64,000 nt of DNA from contig NZ_RHWX01000006.1 of assembly GCF_003938605.1 (NCBI RefSeq), positions 1 through 64,000 of the forward strand, in the 5' to 3' direction. The stretch comes from Brevundimonas sp. 357. GTDB lineage: Bacteria; Pseudomonadota; Alphaproteobacteria; Caulobacterales; Caulobacteraceae. Shown piece by piece: positions 37,330 to 46,199 of this stretch. Numbering within the stretch: position 1 is the stretch's first letter; the number at the start of each line of letters is the position of its first letter. Under the pieces are notes generated by a model. That model did not search any database. It worked only from the letters and a program-made list of their open reading frames with translations, and was not told the origin of the DNA. The position numbers and the translations under genes were made by a program.

Positions 37330-38255
37330 GATACTTCAAGCCGGGGGAGGATCCGTTCGACCCCGCGCGGTTCGATCCCAAGGATCCCGATCCGTGGATG
37401 GCGCTGTATCTGGATCACAGCCTGCCGATCGACGACGGGGCCAAACGCGACCTGTTGCTGGGCGCGCGATCGCGGTCGCGGCGCTGGCTGTTCCCGGTGG
37501 CGCGGCCGCTGGTGTTCCTGTTCTTCTGCCTGGTGAAGGTGCTGCGGGTCATCTCGCCCAAATATCCGAACCTGAACGGCCTGTTGCACAAGACCATCCA
37601 CTGGGGCCTGCGGACCTTTGTGACGCCCGAGGGCAACCGGGTGATCCTGCGTCACTTCCACGTCGGGTCCGAGCTGACCGCCTTTGTGCGCGAGAACGCG
37701 GGCGTGGGCGACAAGGTGACGAAGTGGCCCCTGACGCCGACGCGGCTGAAGGACATCGAGCCGGACCTGTTCCTTCAGCACGACCTGAACATCTTCAACT
37801 TCGTCATCGAGATGAACGCCGCCCTGCGCGCCGAAGGGCGGGAGCTGATGCCGCCCGAGCGGATCGACTTCTCCATGATCTCGGACGAATTCCCGCCGTT
37901 CGAGGAGTTTCCGCGCAAGTGGCACAACTTCGTCGACGTGCAGACGGCGGTGGAGTTCTACACTCCCATCTATGCGCTGATGCTGCCGCGCGACGACTTC
38001 GTGCGGGCGTCCAGTTCGCTGCAGCTGGACGAGGTGATGGCCATCTATATCGCCCGCATCCTGGGCACGAGCTATCACATGGCCTTCGTCAAGAACGGCC
38101 ATCCGCTGGTGGCGCTGTCGACGCTGCAGGCGGGCTATCGGCTGATGATGCACGGGCTGGATTCAGAGGCCATGCACGGCTGGCTGCGGGTGATGAAGGC
38201 GCGTCAGGCGGCGGGCCTGCCGCTGGACCCGGCCAACTCGGGCGCGCCGAAGTAG
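37326..38255 (+). CDS. Uncharacterised protein, third gene of KAS III-HDO operon
   Basis: A 309-residue protein I cannot place in a family. After a Pro/Asp-rich start ('YFKPGEDPFDPARFDPKDPD') comes one hydrophobic segment ('LVFLFFCLVKVLRVI', about residues 59-75) that may insert in the membrane. The rest is soluble and His-rich in conserved-looking clusters: 'NLNGLLHKTIHWGL', 'VILRHFHVGSELTAF', 'FLQHDLNIFNFV', 'PRKWHNFVD', 'SSSLQLDEVMAIYIARILGTSYHMAF'. Pairs such as H-x-H and E-x2-H-like spacing could bind metal. GTG 37326 overlaps the HDO stop (GTGA). Cotranslation points to a role in the same pathway, perhaps a membrane-bound acyl-modifying enzyme; this is inference. Confidence 0.65.
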   Translation: MRYFKPGEDPFDPARFDPKDPDPWMALYLDHSLPIDDGAKRDLLLGARSRSRRWLFPVARPLVFLFFCLVKVLRVISPKYPNLNGLLHKTIHWGLRTFVTPEGNRVILRHFHVGSELTAFVRENAGVGDKVTKWPLTPTRLKDIEPDLFLQHDLNIFNFVIEMNAALRAEGRELMPPERIDFSMISDEFPPFEEFPRKWHNFVDVQTAVEFYTPIYALMLPRDDFVRASSSLQLDEVMAIYIARILGTSYHMAFVKNGHPLVALSTLQAGYRLMMHGLDSEAMHGWLRVMKARQAAGLPLDPANSGAPK

Positions 38256-38274
38256 GACGCTGCGGTCCAACACC

Positions 38275-38407
38275 GTCACCCTCGGGCTTGTCCCGAGGGG
38301 CCACGGCGGCTGCAAGCTCAAGGGCGCGTCGTTTTCATACCGGCGCCTCCACATCCCGCGCCAAGCCAAGAGGAACCCTGGGCCCTCGGGACAAGCCCGA
38401 GGGTGAC
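38275..38407. repeat. REPIN-like paired palindromic repeat, copy B
   Basis: The left arm GTCACCCTCGGGCTTGTCCC (38275-38294) continues to GAGGGGCCA. The right arm is its reverse complement, ending CCGAGGGTGAC at 38407. About 75 bases, containing GAGCTTGCAGCC-like and GGCGC-rich sequence, separate them. The 210-base gap 38256-38465 contains nothing else recognisable. Confidence 0.75.
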
Positions 38408-38465
38408 GAGGGAAGAGGGTTGATTTCCGCTGGCGCGCGGCGCGGCGGCTGCTAGCGTGGCCGAT

Positions 38466-39731
38466 ATGAAATCGGCGCGCTCCTTTCTGACCTCCCTCAG
38501 CACGATGGTGCTGCTGTCGCTTGTGCTGGGCCTGCTGGCCGGGGCGGCGGCGCAGACTTGGGGTCTGCCGGGCGGCCATGTCACGGCGGACTTCATCCAG
38601 GCGCTGGGCCAGCTGTGGCTGAATGCGCTGCGGATGACGATCATCCCCCTGGTGTTCAGCCTGCTTGTGACGGGCATCGCCTCCATCGCCGATGCGGCGC
38701 GGACCGGGCGGCTGGCGCTGAAGGCGGTGTCGTGGTTCGGGGGGCTGATCGTCTTTGCGACCATCTATGCGGTGGCGGCGGCCTATGGCCTGCACGCCCT
38801 GTGGCCGATCGACCCGGAAGGCGCGCGCCTGTTGCTGGCGATCAAGCCGGAGGGCGCCGAGGGGCTGGGCGCGGGCGCGCCGTTCAGCGAGTTCCTGAAG
38901 ACCATCGCCCCGTCCAACCCGATCCGTGCGGCGGCCGAGGACGCCATCCTGGGCATGGTGGTGTTCGCGGTCTTCTTCGGCTTCGCGGCGTCGGGCCTGC
39001 CCGAGCGGTTGCGGGTTCCGCTGATCACCTTCTTCGAGGCGGTGGGCGAGACGATGATCGTCATTGTCCGCTGGGTGCTGAAGGCGGCGCCGCTGGGCGT
39101 CTTCGCCCTGTCGATCGGGGTGGGGCTGACGGCGGGGGCCAGCGCAGCGGGGGTGCTGCTGCACTATGTGGCGCTGATCTCGCTCGCCTGCATCGGCATC
39201 GGCCTGATCTTCTATCCGCTGGCGGTCCTCTTCGGTCGGGTGTCGCTGGGCCGGTTCGCGCGGGCGGCGGCCCCGGCGCAGGTGGTGGCCTTCTCGACCC
39301 AGTCGTCGCTGGCCAGCCTGCCGGTCATGGTCGAGCGGGCGGTCGACGAACTGGGCGTCAAGCGGGCGACGGCGGGCCTGGTCCTGCCGCTGGCGGTGGC
39401 GGTGTTCCGCATCACCAGCCCGGTCGCCAATCTGGGCGTGGCCATCTATTGCGCCCATCTGTTCGGGCTGGAGCCTTCGGCGGGGCAGCTTCTGGCGGCC
39501 ATGCTGACGGCGGTGCTGATCTCGATCGGCACGGTGGGGTTGCCGGGGCAGGCCAGCTTCTTCGCCTCCATCGCCCCGATCTGCATCGCCATGGGGGTGC
39601 CGTTGGAGCTGCTTCCCCTGTTGCTGGCGGTCGAGGTCGTGCCCGACATCTTCCGCACCCTGGGCAACGTCACGGCCGACCTGGCCGTGGTCCGCATCGT
39701 CCAGGGCGGAGAGGTCGAAACTTCAGACTGA
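38466..39731 (+). CDS. Dicarboxylate/amino acid:cation symporter family protein
   Basis: A 421-residue carrier with eight or more hydrophobic helices, of the sodium:dicarboxylate symporter (DAACS/SDF) family that takes up C4-dicarboxylates or acidic amino acids. 'WLNALRMTIIPLVFSLLVTGIAS' and 'AFSTQSSLASLPVMVERA' are family landmarks (HP1 serine-rich tip). The TM7 motif, usually NMDGT, reads 'FRITSPVANLGVAIY' here, so substrate and ion coupling may differ from GltP/DctA. ATG 38466 was chosen; GTG 38457 is an alternative. Monocistronic; preceded by a REPIN-like repeat. Confidence 0.82.
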   Translation: MKSARSFLTSLSTMVLLSLVLGLLAGAAAQTWGLPGGHVTADFIQALGQLWLNALRMTIIPLVFSLLVTGIASIADAARTGRLALKAVSWFGGLIVFATIYAVAAAYGLHALWPIDPEGARLLLAIKPEGAEGLGAGAPFSEFLKTIAPSNPIRAAAEDAILGMVVFAVFFGFAASGLPERLRVPLITFFEAVGETMIVIVRWVLKAAPLGVFALSIGVGLTAGASAAGVLLHYVALISLACIGIGLIFYPLAVLFGRVSLGRFARAAAPAQVVAFSTQSSLASLPVMVERAVDELGVKRATAGLVLPLAVAVFRITSPVANLGVAIYCAHLFGLEPSAGQLLAAMLTAVLISIGTVGLPGQASFFASIAPICIAMGVPLELLPLLLAVEVVPDIFRTLGNVTADLAVVRIVQGGEVETSD

Positions 39732-39795
39732 ACGTCGGTTGACGAGGCGCGCGCGCCGAGGCCAAGCTTCCCCACGGGGCATAAGGGAAGCGACC

Positions 39796-41403
39796 ATGAA
39801 CAAGACGATTCTGCGTGCCGCCGCCGCGATGGCGACGGTCGCGGCCATGACCTGCGGCGCAGCGGCGCCCGCCCAGGCCCAGCAGGCGGCGACGGTCGAG
39901 GCGCGCTCGGCGCCCGGCGGAGTGGCCGTGACCTGGCGCCTGGCCGAGCCGACGACGCGCGCGGCGTTCCTCAATCAGAACATCGTCCGCACCGAGTGGA
40001 CTATGACGACGCCAGGCCTGACCTTGACGGATGGGGCGGTCGAGGGCGAGGCGCCGTTCCAGTCCTTCGAGATTCTGATCACGCCCGATACGACCGAGCG
40101 CGACCGCGGCTACCTTGCCTTGTCGCGGATCGGATCGGGAAGCATCCTGTACGGACCCGCCGTGGCGTTGCGGGGCATGGACGCCGAGCTGACCGCGCGC
40201 CCGGCGGCGGGCGAGACGACCCTGCCGACGACGAAGGCGGAGAGGGGCTCTGTCTATCTCGGCCCTCAAAGCCAGGTCGAGACCTATCCAGGCGCCAAGC
40301 TGGTGATCGGCGAGACCGTATCGCCGACCTTGGCTGGGATCATGCGCGACGGCTTCTTCGCGGCCCAAGCCTTCTTCGGCGCGCGGCTGGGACGGGATCT
40401 GCCGTATGAGCCGGTGCTGCTGGTGACGACCGACAGTCTGGGGCCGGTGGATTTCCGTGGCGACGTGAGCGACAGCGGCGTCATCTCGACCCGGTTTCAC
40501 GGGGCGGCCTGGGACGAACCGCCAGCGCACGTGGCGGCCGGCCTGGCGACCTTCGTCTGGCATGAGACCTTTCATCTGTGGAACGGACATCGGCTGGAGA
40601 ACCGGGACGGCGAGGCCGCGCCCTGGCTGCATGAGGGTGCGGCTGAATACGGCGCCTGGGCGGCGGCGGTCTTCACCGGCGCGGTGACGGAGACGGCGGC
40701 GCATGAGGCCCTGTCGCAACGGTTGAACGGGTGCCGGAAGGCGCTGGGCGACCGCGATTACGACCCGGCGCGGCTGCGCTCGGGGTCGGCGGTCTATGAT
40801 TGCGGGACGGTGGTGCAGTGGCTGGCCGATCTGGAGACGCGCCAAGCGTCGTCAGGCGCGCGGGACGTTTTCGACCTGTGGAAGGACATTTTGGATCAGG
40901 GCATGGCGGGCGACGGCTACGGCGTCGCCGAGTTCCGCGCGCGACCCGAGGGCGAACGCGCGGTGGCTTTGTTGATGGACGGTTCAGGGGCGACGCGCTG
41001 GGGCGGCGTCGCCGCGCGGCTGGCGACGCTGGGCGTCACCCTGGAGGAAAAGCCTTCGCCGGACGAGTACCGCGCGGCGGCCCTGTTCCACCTGAACGGC
41101 GAGAACTGCAGCGGGGGGAGCACAGGCTTCTATCGGACCGAGAAGGGCGTGCGGCTGGATACGGGCGACAAGTGCGGCGTGCTGTCGGGGGATCCCTTGC
41201 TGGCGAAGGTCGAGGGCCATGATCCGATGGCGGACGCGACGGCCATGTTCTTCGCCGTCCAGGCGCGCTGCGCGTCCGCCTCGCCTGTGCGCTACAGCAC
41301 GCAGGAGGGGCGGGTGGTCGAGGCGAAGTGCGACAGGCCTTTGGTCGCTCCCCGGGCTTGGAGCGTTACGGCCGCCCCGCCGTTGGCGACGCGGGCGCAG
41401 TGA
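39796..41403 (+). CDS. Secreted M61-like gluzincin metallopeptidase homologue
   Basis: A 535-residue protein with a signal peptide ending at 'AAPAQAQQ'. The zinc site is 'VWHETFHLWNGHRL' (His256, Glu257, His260) with Glu280 or Glu284 in 'WLHEGAAEYGAW'; 'HExxHxWN' and the following E resemble the M61 glycyl aminopeptidase family and M1 peptidases. The N-terminal 200 residues look like a beta-rich domain. Cysteines at 'NGCRKALG', 'VYDCGTV', 'GENCSGG' and 'GDKCGVL' suggest disulfides, as expected in the periplasm. No PDZ domain is evident, which most M61 proteins have. Substrate unknown. The last 38 bases overlap the convergent lipoprotein gene. Confidence 0.65.
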   Translation: MNKTILRAAAAMATVAAMTCGAAAPAQAQQAATVEARSAPGGVAVTWRLAEPTTRAAFLNQNIVRTEWTMTTPGLTLTDGAVEGEAPFQSFEILITPDTTERDRGYLALSRIGSGSILYGPAVALRGMDAELTARPAAGETTLPTTKAERGSVYLGPQSQVETYPGAKLVIGETVSPTLAGIMRDGFFAAQAFFGARLGRDLPYEPVLLVTTDSLGPVDFRGDVSDSGVISTRFHGAAWDEPPAHVAAGLATFVWHETFHLWNGHRLENRDGEAAPWLHEGAAEYGAWAAAVFTGAVTETAAHEALSQRLNGCRKALGDRDYDPARLRSGSAVYDCGTVVQWLADLETRQASSGARDVFDLWKDILDQGMAGDGYGVAEFRARPEGERAVALLMDGSGATRWGGVAARLATLGVTLEEKPSPDEYRAAALFHLNGENCSGGSTGFYRTEKGVRLDTGDKCGVLSGDPLLAKVEGHDPMADATAMFFAVQARCASASPVRYSTQEGRVVEAKCDRPLVAPRAWSVTAAPPLATRAQ

Positions 41404-42013
41404 TCGCCGGGAAATCGTAGCGGATCGCGCTGCGCTGGACGGAGGGCCAGGGCAGGAAGGCGTAATGGCGGCGCTCTGTCCGGGTCTGGATGATCAGGCC
41501 GCCGTCAGGGCCGACGGACACGACGCCGAGGGCGCGGGTCTCGGTCATGGTCTCATACTGGGTGCGGACGGCGCTGAGGCCGATCCACAGTCGTCCGTTT
41601 GCACAACCGGCGACGCGGGAGCCATGGGCCGACCAGTCGGGGTCCAGGGGGGCGGGCGCTCCATCGGCGGCCAACAGAGCCTCGCCATGGGCGTCGGACA
41701 GGAGCCAGGCGTCGTCGCCTGCGGCGCGGGCGATGGTCACGGTCGCGGCCGGTTCGGCGTTCACGGCCAGCAGCCGCGTAAGGCCCAGCTCACGGCCGAG
41801 CACGGACTGAAGCGCCGCCGCCTTCGTCTCGTCGCCCTGGGCCTGGCCGGTCGAGTCGTAGGCGCCGTCGAGGGTCGGGCAGTCGCCGGACGGAGCGGTC
41901 ACGACCGGCGGGCCGTCGGTGCGCCACTGCACGGGCAGGCCGCCCACGGTGGAGGCGCAGCCGCTGAGCAGGACGGCGCTCGCCAACAGGGCGGGCCAGG
42001 CGGTGCGGCTCAA
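41366..42013 (-). CDS. Hypothetical lipoprotein
   Basis: A 215-residue protein with a type II signal peptide: 'LLASAVLLSGCAST' has a lipobox (LSGC) with Cys at about residue 18. The TTG at 42013 was chosen because it overlaps the upstream stop by four bases (TTGA) and places the signal peptide at the N-terminus. The mature part has a periodic beta-rich character ('ALGVVSVGPDGGLIIQTRTERRHY') and two further Cys ('SGDCPTL', 'AGCANG'). No family recognised. The 3' end overlaps the convergent metallopeptidase gene. Confidence 0.6.
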   Translation of the reverse strand: MSRTAWPALLASAVLLSGCASTVGGLPVQWRTDGPPVVTAPSGDCPTLDGAYDSTGQAQGDETKAAALQSVLGRELGLTRLLAVNAEPAATVTIARAAGDDAWLLSDAHGEALLAADGAPAPLDPDWSAHGSRVAGCANGRLWIGLSAVRTQYETMTETRALGVVSVGPDGGLIIQTRTERRHYAFLPWPSVQRSAIRYDFPAITAPASPTAGRP

Positions 42014-42219
42014 TCCTCCATCGCCTCGAACATGGCCTCGGCCTCGTCGAAGGTGTCGTAGTCGAGGCGCTCGGGCGGGCGCAGGATGACGAAGCGGCTG
42101 ATGACGGGCGCGTCCGGCTCGGGGCGACGATCCCACTGCCAGAAGCTGCGGTCGATCCGGCTTTGCAGCAGGGTCCAGTCGCCGTCATCGGCGGGCGGTT
42201 GCGGCGTCTGGACGGTCAT
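42010..42219 (-). CDS. Conserved hypothetical 69-residue protein
   Basis: A small acidic protein. 'DWTLLQSRIDRSFWQWDRRPEPDAP' in part is aromatic-rich, and the C-terminus is 'TFDEAEAMFEAMED'. It overlaps the lipoprotein gene downstream by four bases, so the two are likely coupled. No motif or family recognised; real because of coupling and codon use consistent with its neighbours. Confidence 0.55.
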   Translation of the reverse strand: MTVQTPQPPADDGDWTLLQSRIDRSFWQWDRRPEPDAPVISRFVILRPPERLDYDTFDEAEAMFEAMED

Positions 42220-42292
42220 GCGTGGTCAACTCCCCTGCGGGTGAAGGCAGCAAAGCCTGTGCGGGGGCGAGTGTCAAAGCCCGCCTGCTGTT

Positions 42293-42439
42293 CCTTCTCC
42301 CCTTGTGGGAGAAGGTGGCCGAACGGAGTGAGGTCGGATGAGGGGTTGCGAGACCTTAACCTCGGCCTCTCGTCAAACCTCAAACAGACTCCTCATCCGT
42401 CCGGCTTCGCCGTCCGCCTTCTCCCACAAGGGGTGAAGG
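42293..42439. repeat. Paired CCTTCTCCC-family repeat
   Basis: The left arm CCTTCTCCCCTTGTGGGAG (42293 onward) ends AAGG at 42315 and is a palindrome in itself. The right arm is at about 42417-42439 (CCTTCTCCCACAAGGGG). Between them, GGATGAGGGG and CTCATCC form inner inverted segments. Nothing else is seen in 42220-42443. Single arms recur at 18189 and 51788. Confidence 0.75.
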
Positions 42440-42443
42440 GCGG

Positions 42444-45074
42444 TTAGTCGCCCTTCGTCCCTGACGTATGCGCCGGGCCGCGGAAGACGGCGTTGAGGAA
42501 CAAGGGCTTCAGCCCTTCCAGGAAGGCGCGCATGGTCACGTCTTGGGTGAAGGCGACGACCTGGCCGCGACCGACTTCGGAGGCCATGGCGACGGGCTTG
42601 TAGGCCAGTTGACGGCGGTTTTCGGCCCACAGCTGGCCGGACGCCAACACCTGGTCCGGTCCGGCCAGACGCACGACATTGGTTCCCTGGTCGCGGGCCA
42701 GCGGGGTGTAGATGTCCGAGCCGCGCACCATGACGCTGAGGGTCGGGGCGACGCCCGCGCCCAGCCAGTGTTCGTTGTCGACCACGGCGCTGGCCAGGAC
42801 GCCGGCGACTGGATCGGGCGCGCCGCCGTGGTGGCCGGTCAGGGCCAAATATTCGGCGTCGGTGGCGATTTCGCTGCCGCCGTCCTTCTCACTCTTGTCG
42901 CCGTCGCCGGAGACGGCGCTTTCGCGGCGGCTTTCCAGCAGCTTGGAATCGGGGTCGGTCAGCAGGCGGCTGGCCGAGCCGACGCCGATCAGGACGCCGC
43001 CCGCCTGGACCCAGGCGCGCAGGTTGGCGACGCCGCTCTCGCCCAGGATCTGCTCATAGTTTCCACCGGACGGCAGGATCAGCACCTGGTAGCGGGACAG
43101 GTCGGCGTTCGCCAGGCGGCGGGTGCGGACGGCCGTGACCGGCCAGCCGTATTCGCGCTCCAGCACATGGCGGATGGAGCCGGCGGATTCCGGCTCGGTC
43201 GGGTCGTCCCAGGCCATGGCGACGCGCGGGGCGACGATGACGGTGGCCTTGTCCGAACCGACGCTGGGGCCGCTGGAGACCCAGGAGGTGGCCAGGGGAG
43301 TCACCTGGGCGCCGCTGCCGGCGGCCAGGCGGCGCACGCGCTCGTCCAGGTCGGCGGGCGAGCCGGCGCGCGGCACGATGAAGGTTCCGCCCGGATAAGC
43401 GCGGCCGTCCAGGGTGAAGGGCTCCTCGACCGAGCGGACCGGCAGCTTGTCGGTCAGGGCGGCGGTCAGGAAGCGCATCCCCGCCGTGCCCGGATGGATG
43501 GCGTAGCCGTAGGTCGCGTCGCCTTGGGCCACGGCGGCCGGGCGGATCAGTTCGGGGCCGACGGCGGCCGTCTGGACCGAGGGAGCGCCGGTGCAGCGCT
43601 GGCTCGGCACATTGAACAGCAGAGGCAGGGACCAGCCGGTCAGGTCGTAGATCTCATCGCCCAGGCCGCGCGCGCGGCGGGCTTCCTGTTCGGCCAGGAA
43701 TTTGGCGTCCAGCGGTACGTCCTTGGCCAGCAGGGTCTCGGCCATGCGGCGCTGGGGCTGGGCCAGGTTCACGATATAATCGCCCGCCTGATAGGTCTGA
43801 CCGCAGGCGGAGAAGGATGCGGTGGCGCGCCCGACCTCCAGCCCCGAACGCACCAGCAGGCCCGCCAGCTTGTCGGCCGCGGCCGGATCTGCGGCGGCGG
43901 AGCGCGACAGGACATAGGCGCCGCGTCCGCCCGCGATCCCGTCGCGGTGGAAGGCGTAGAAGTCGCTGAGCAGCTTCTCGCGGTCGCGGGCGGCGGTCTC
44001 GATGGTCGACAGGGTGGCGGTCAGATGGCCCTTGACCGTGTCGGCGTAGGTCAGCATTTCGCCCGACGATCGGCGCGCCAGCAGACCGCGCGACGAGCCC
44101 TGCTCATAGGTCATGGAGACGGCGCCGAAATAGGCCGGCCAGCCGTCGCCGTAGCCGGGATAGAAGGCGTCGAAGGTCTCGCGGGTGAAATAGTCCAGCC
44201 CGGCCTGGTCGAAGCGCCCGGCGGTGTTGCGGCCGAACCGCTCGCGCGCGTCCAGGATCGGCGGATAGATCCAGGGGTTCAGCGGCTGGGCCTCGGGCGG
44301 GAAGAAGAAGCTGGAGTCGGTGCCCATCTCGTGGGAATCGACCACCACTTGCGGCCGCCATTCGCGGATCAGGGCCGAGTGGCCTTGCGTCTCCGGCTGG
44401 GACTGGATGAACCAGTCGCGGTTCAGGTCGAACAGATTGTGGTTGAAGCGGCCGGACGGCCACGGCTCGGCCCGCTCGGCCGACAGGGGGTCGCCGTTGG
44501 GCTGGGCGCCGAGGCCCGCCTCGAAGCTGTTGATGAAGCGCTCGCGCCCGTCGGGGTTCTGGGTCGGGACGAAGACGACCACGACGTTCTCCAGCCAGCC
44601 CTGCGCCTCGGCGTCGAGGCTGTCGGTCAGGCGGCGCGCGGCGATCAGGGCGGCGTCGGCGGGGCTGATCTCATTGCCGTGGACGGAATAGGCCATCCAA
44701 ACGATGGCCGGGGTGTCGTTGATCAGGGCGCGGGCCTGTTCGGGTGAGGTCTTGCGCGGATCGGCCAGGGCGTTGGTCGCGGCCTTGATGGCGTCCAGCC
44801 GGGCGATGTTGCGCGGCGAGCCGACGGCGGCCCAGAACAGGGGGCGGCCTTCCCACGACTGGGCGTAGTCGCCCATGACCATGCGGTCGGGATTGGCGGT
44901 CCGCAGCGCCTCGAAATAGCGGCGCACGTCGGCCGAGCGGGTGATGCGCTCGCCGCTGTCGTGGCCGACGACGGCCAGAAGTTCGGGCGGATTCTGTTGC
45001 GCCAGGGCGGGCGCGGCGCCCAGGGCCAGGCTGAGCGCCAGCAGAGAACAGGCGACGCGGCGACGATACGGCAT
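42444..45074 (-). CDS. Secreted M14 family zinc carboxypeptidase
   Basis: An 876-residue periplasmic metallopeptidase. The signal peptide ends at 'APALAQQ'. The M14 zinc ligands are His132 and Glu135 ('YSVHGNEISPAD') and a His in 'VVDSHEMGTDSSFF'. 'VPTQNPDGRERF', 'NLFDLNRDWF' and 'VSMTYEQGSSRG' complete the fold. The domain occupies about residues 45-370; the remaining 500 residues include a glutamine-amidotransferase-like segment ('ILPSGGNYEQILGES', 'AGGVLIGVGSA'), an arrangement shared by large M14 proteins of Gram-negative scavengers. It should trim peptides from S46 and M61-like activities nearby. Monocistronic. Confidence 0.9.
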   Translation of the reverse strand: MPYRRRVACSLLALSLALGAAPALAQQNPPELLAVVGHDSGERITRSADVRRYFEALRTANPDRMVMGDYAQSWEGRPLFWAAVGSPRNIARLDAIKAATNALADPRKTSPEQARALINDTPAIVWMAYSVHGNEISPADAALIAARRLTDSLDAEAQGWLENVVVVFVPTQNPDGRERFINSFEAGLGAQPNGDPLSAERAEPWPSGRFNHNLFDLNRDWFIQSQPETQGHSALIREWRPQVVVDSHEMGTDSSFFFPPEAQPLNPWIYPPILDARERFGRNTAGRFDQAGLDYFTRETFDAFYPGYGDGWPAYFGAVSMTYEQGSSRGLLARRSSGEMLTYADTVKGHLTATLSTIETAARDREKLLSDFYAFHRDGIAGGRGAYVLSRSAAADPAAADKLAGLLVRSGLEVGRATASFSACGQTYQAGDYIVNLAQPQRRMAETLLAKDVPLDAKFLAEQEARRARGLGDEIYDLTGWSLPLLFNVPSQRCTGAPSVQTAAVGPELIRPAAVAQGDATYGYAIHPGTAGMRFLTAALTDKLPVRSVEEPFTLDGRAYPGGTFIVPRAGSPADLDERVRRLAAGSGAQVTPLATSWVSSGPSVGSDKATVIVAPRVAMAWDDPTEPESAGSIRHVLEREYGWPVTAVRTRRLANADLSRYQVLILPSGGNYEQILGESGVANLRAWVQAGGVLIGVGSASRLLTDPDSKLLESRRESAVSGDGDKSEKDGGSEIATDAEYLALTGHHGGAPDPVAGVLASAVVDNEHWLGAGVAPTLSVMVRGSDIYTPLARDQGTNVVRLAGPDQVLASGQLWAENRRQLAYKPVAMASEVGRGQVVAFTQDVTMRAFLEGLKPLFLNAVFRGPAHTSGTKGD

Positions 45075-45310
45075 GAGAATACTCCCCCTACGGAACGCCG
45101 ACCTTAACCGTGGAGCCGAGGGGAAGGGAAGCGGCGTCGCGCCGTCATTTCTTCCGCTTTTAAGCCAGAACTCAGCGGTAAGCGCAGGCGCGGCGCAATC
45201 GCCGAGCGACCTTCTCTCCGCCGATAACAGGTGCGCCCTTATGACGAATGGGTTGAAGCCGTTATCCGGCCTATGGGCGTGATCTCCCGTCGCAAGCGCG
45301 TGTTTCCTCC

Positions 45311-46072
45311 ATGATTTCCCTGCAGAACCTCGAAGGCTCCGTGGTCGTCGTTTCCGGCGCGGGCAGAGGCTTGGGCGCAGCCCTGGCCATCAGTCTGGCC
45401 GAATCGGGGTGCCGGCCGATCTTGTGCGGCCGCCGTCGCGAGGCGCTCGAGGGCGTCGCCTCGACCATTCTGGAGCGCACGGGTTTTCAGGCGACTGTCG
45501 TTGAACTCGATCTCGGCGACGCCGCCAGCGTGGCGCGGGCCGTGGCGCAACTGAAGGCCGAGCACGAGGTCGTCGACATCCTGATCAACAACGGGGCGAT
45601 GTGGCTCGAAGGGAGCGCGGAGGACCATCGTGCCGAAGAGGTGCTCGGCGTGGTGAACGCCGCCGTCTCAGGAACCTTCCTTCTGACGCAGGGGCTGATG
45701 CCCCTGCTGCGCGGATCGAGCCGCCCGGACATCGTGACCATCGGGTCGATCAGCGGCCTGCCCGGCGCGGCGATCCAGACCGCGTCCTTGCCCTTTTACG
45801 CCGCCAAGCGCGCGCAGGCCGCCCTTGCTGAAGGCTTCGCCCAGATGCTGGCCGGGACGCCGGTGCGATCCCTCGTCGTTCACCCGCCCTATCTCGATGA
45901 CGTCGAGCCGGGCGCAGAGGCGTGGGAGACTGCGTCCGAGCGCCGCAAGGGCGAGCGCGCCACCAATCGGGACATCGTGGAGGCGGTGCTGTTCGCCGTG
46001 ACGCGGCCCCGGCACGTCTCCCTGTCGATTGTCGTCGACGCCGACGAGGGCGGGCGCTTTTCACATCTCTAG
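45311..46072 (+). CDS. Short-chain dehydrogenase/reductase
   Basis: A 253-residue classical SDR. The cofactor motif is 'VVSGAGRGLGAALA' (TGxxxGxG variant with Ser first), 'ILINNGAMW' is the NNAG strand, catalytic Ser is in 'VTIGSISGLPG', and Tyr/Lys in 'FYAAKRAQAAL'. 'CGRRREAL' after beta-2 suggests NADP(H). The C-terminus 'RPRHVSLSIVVDADEGG' is shared by YwfD/short sorbitol-type SDRs. Substrate unknown. It stands alone; the 236-base gap upstream shared with the divergent M14 gene shows no clear operator. Confidence 0.85.
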   Translation: MISLQNLEGSVVVVSGAGRGLGAALAISLAESGCRPILCGRRREALEGVASTILERTGFQATVVELDLGDAASVARAVAQLKAEHEVVDILINNGAMWLEGSAEDHRAEEVLGVVNAAVSGTFLLTQGLMPLLRGSSRPDIVTIGSISGLPGAAIQTASLPFYAAKRAQAALAEGFAQMLAGTPVRSLVVHPPYLDDVEPGAEAWETASERRKGERATNRDIVEAVLFAVTRPRHVSLSIVVDADEGGRFSHL

Positions 46073-46128
46073 GCGCCGATGATCGCCTCTGCGGGCGATC
46101 ATGCGCTGATGTCAGATAGCGAAGGTCG

Positions 46129-46166
46129 TTGACAGTCTCATACGGTATGCCGCATACACTGTGTAT
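46129..46166 (+). promoter_or_regulatory. Operator with two overlapping palindromes before padR-like gene
   Basis: GTATGCCGCATAC (46145-46157) and ATACACTGTGTAT (46154-46166) are both perfect 6-1-6 palindromes and share ATAC. They follow a consensus -35 TTGACA (46129-46134) and cover the expected -10 region. Autorepression by the PadR-like product is the likely reading. Confidence 0.6.
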
Positions 46167-46199
46167 CACACACTATGTGACGGCAGGTGAGGCGGCGAC

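Noticed and set aside
42468..44747. 759-codon open frame opposite the M14 gene
   Set aside because: Repetitive Gly/Val/Arg composition without motifs, fully covered by the M14 carboxypeptidase.
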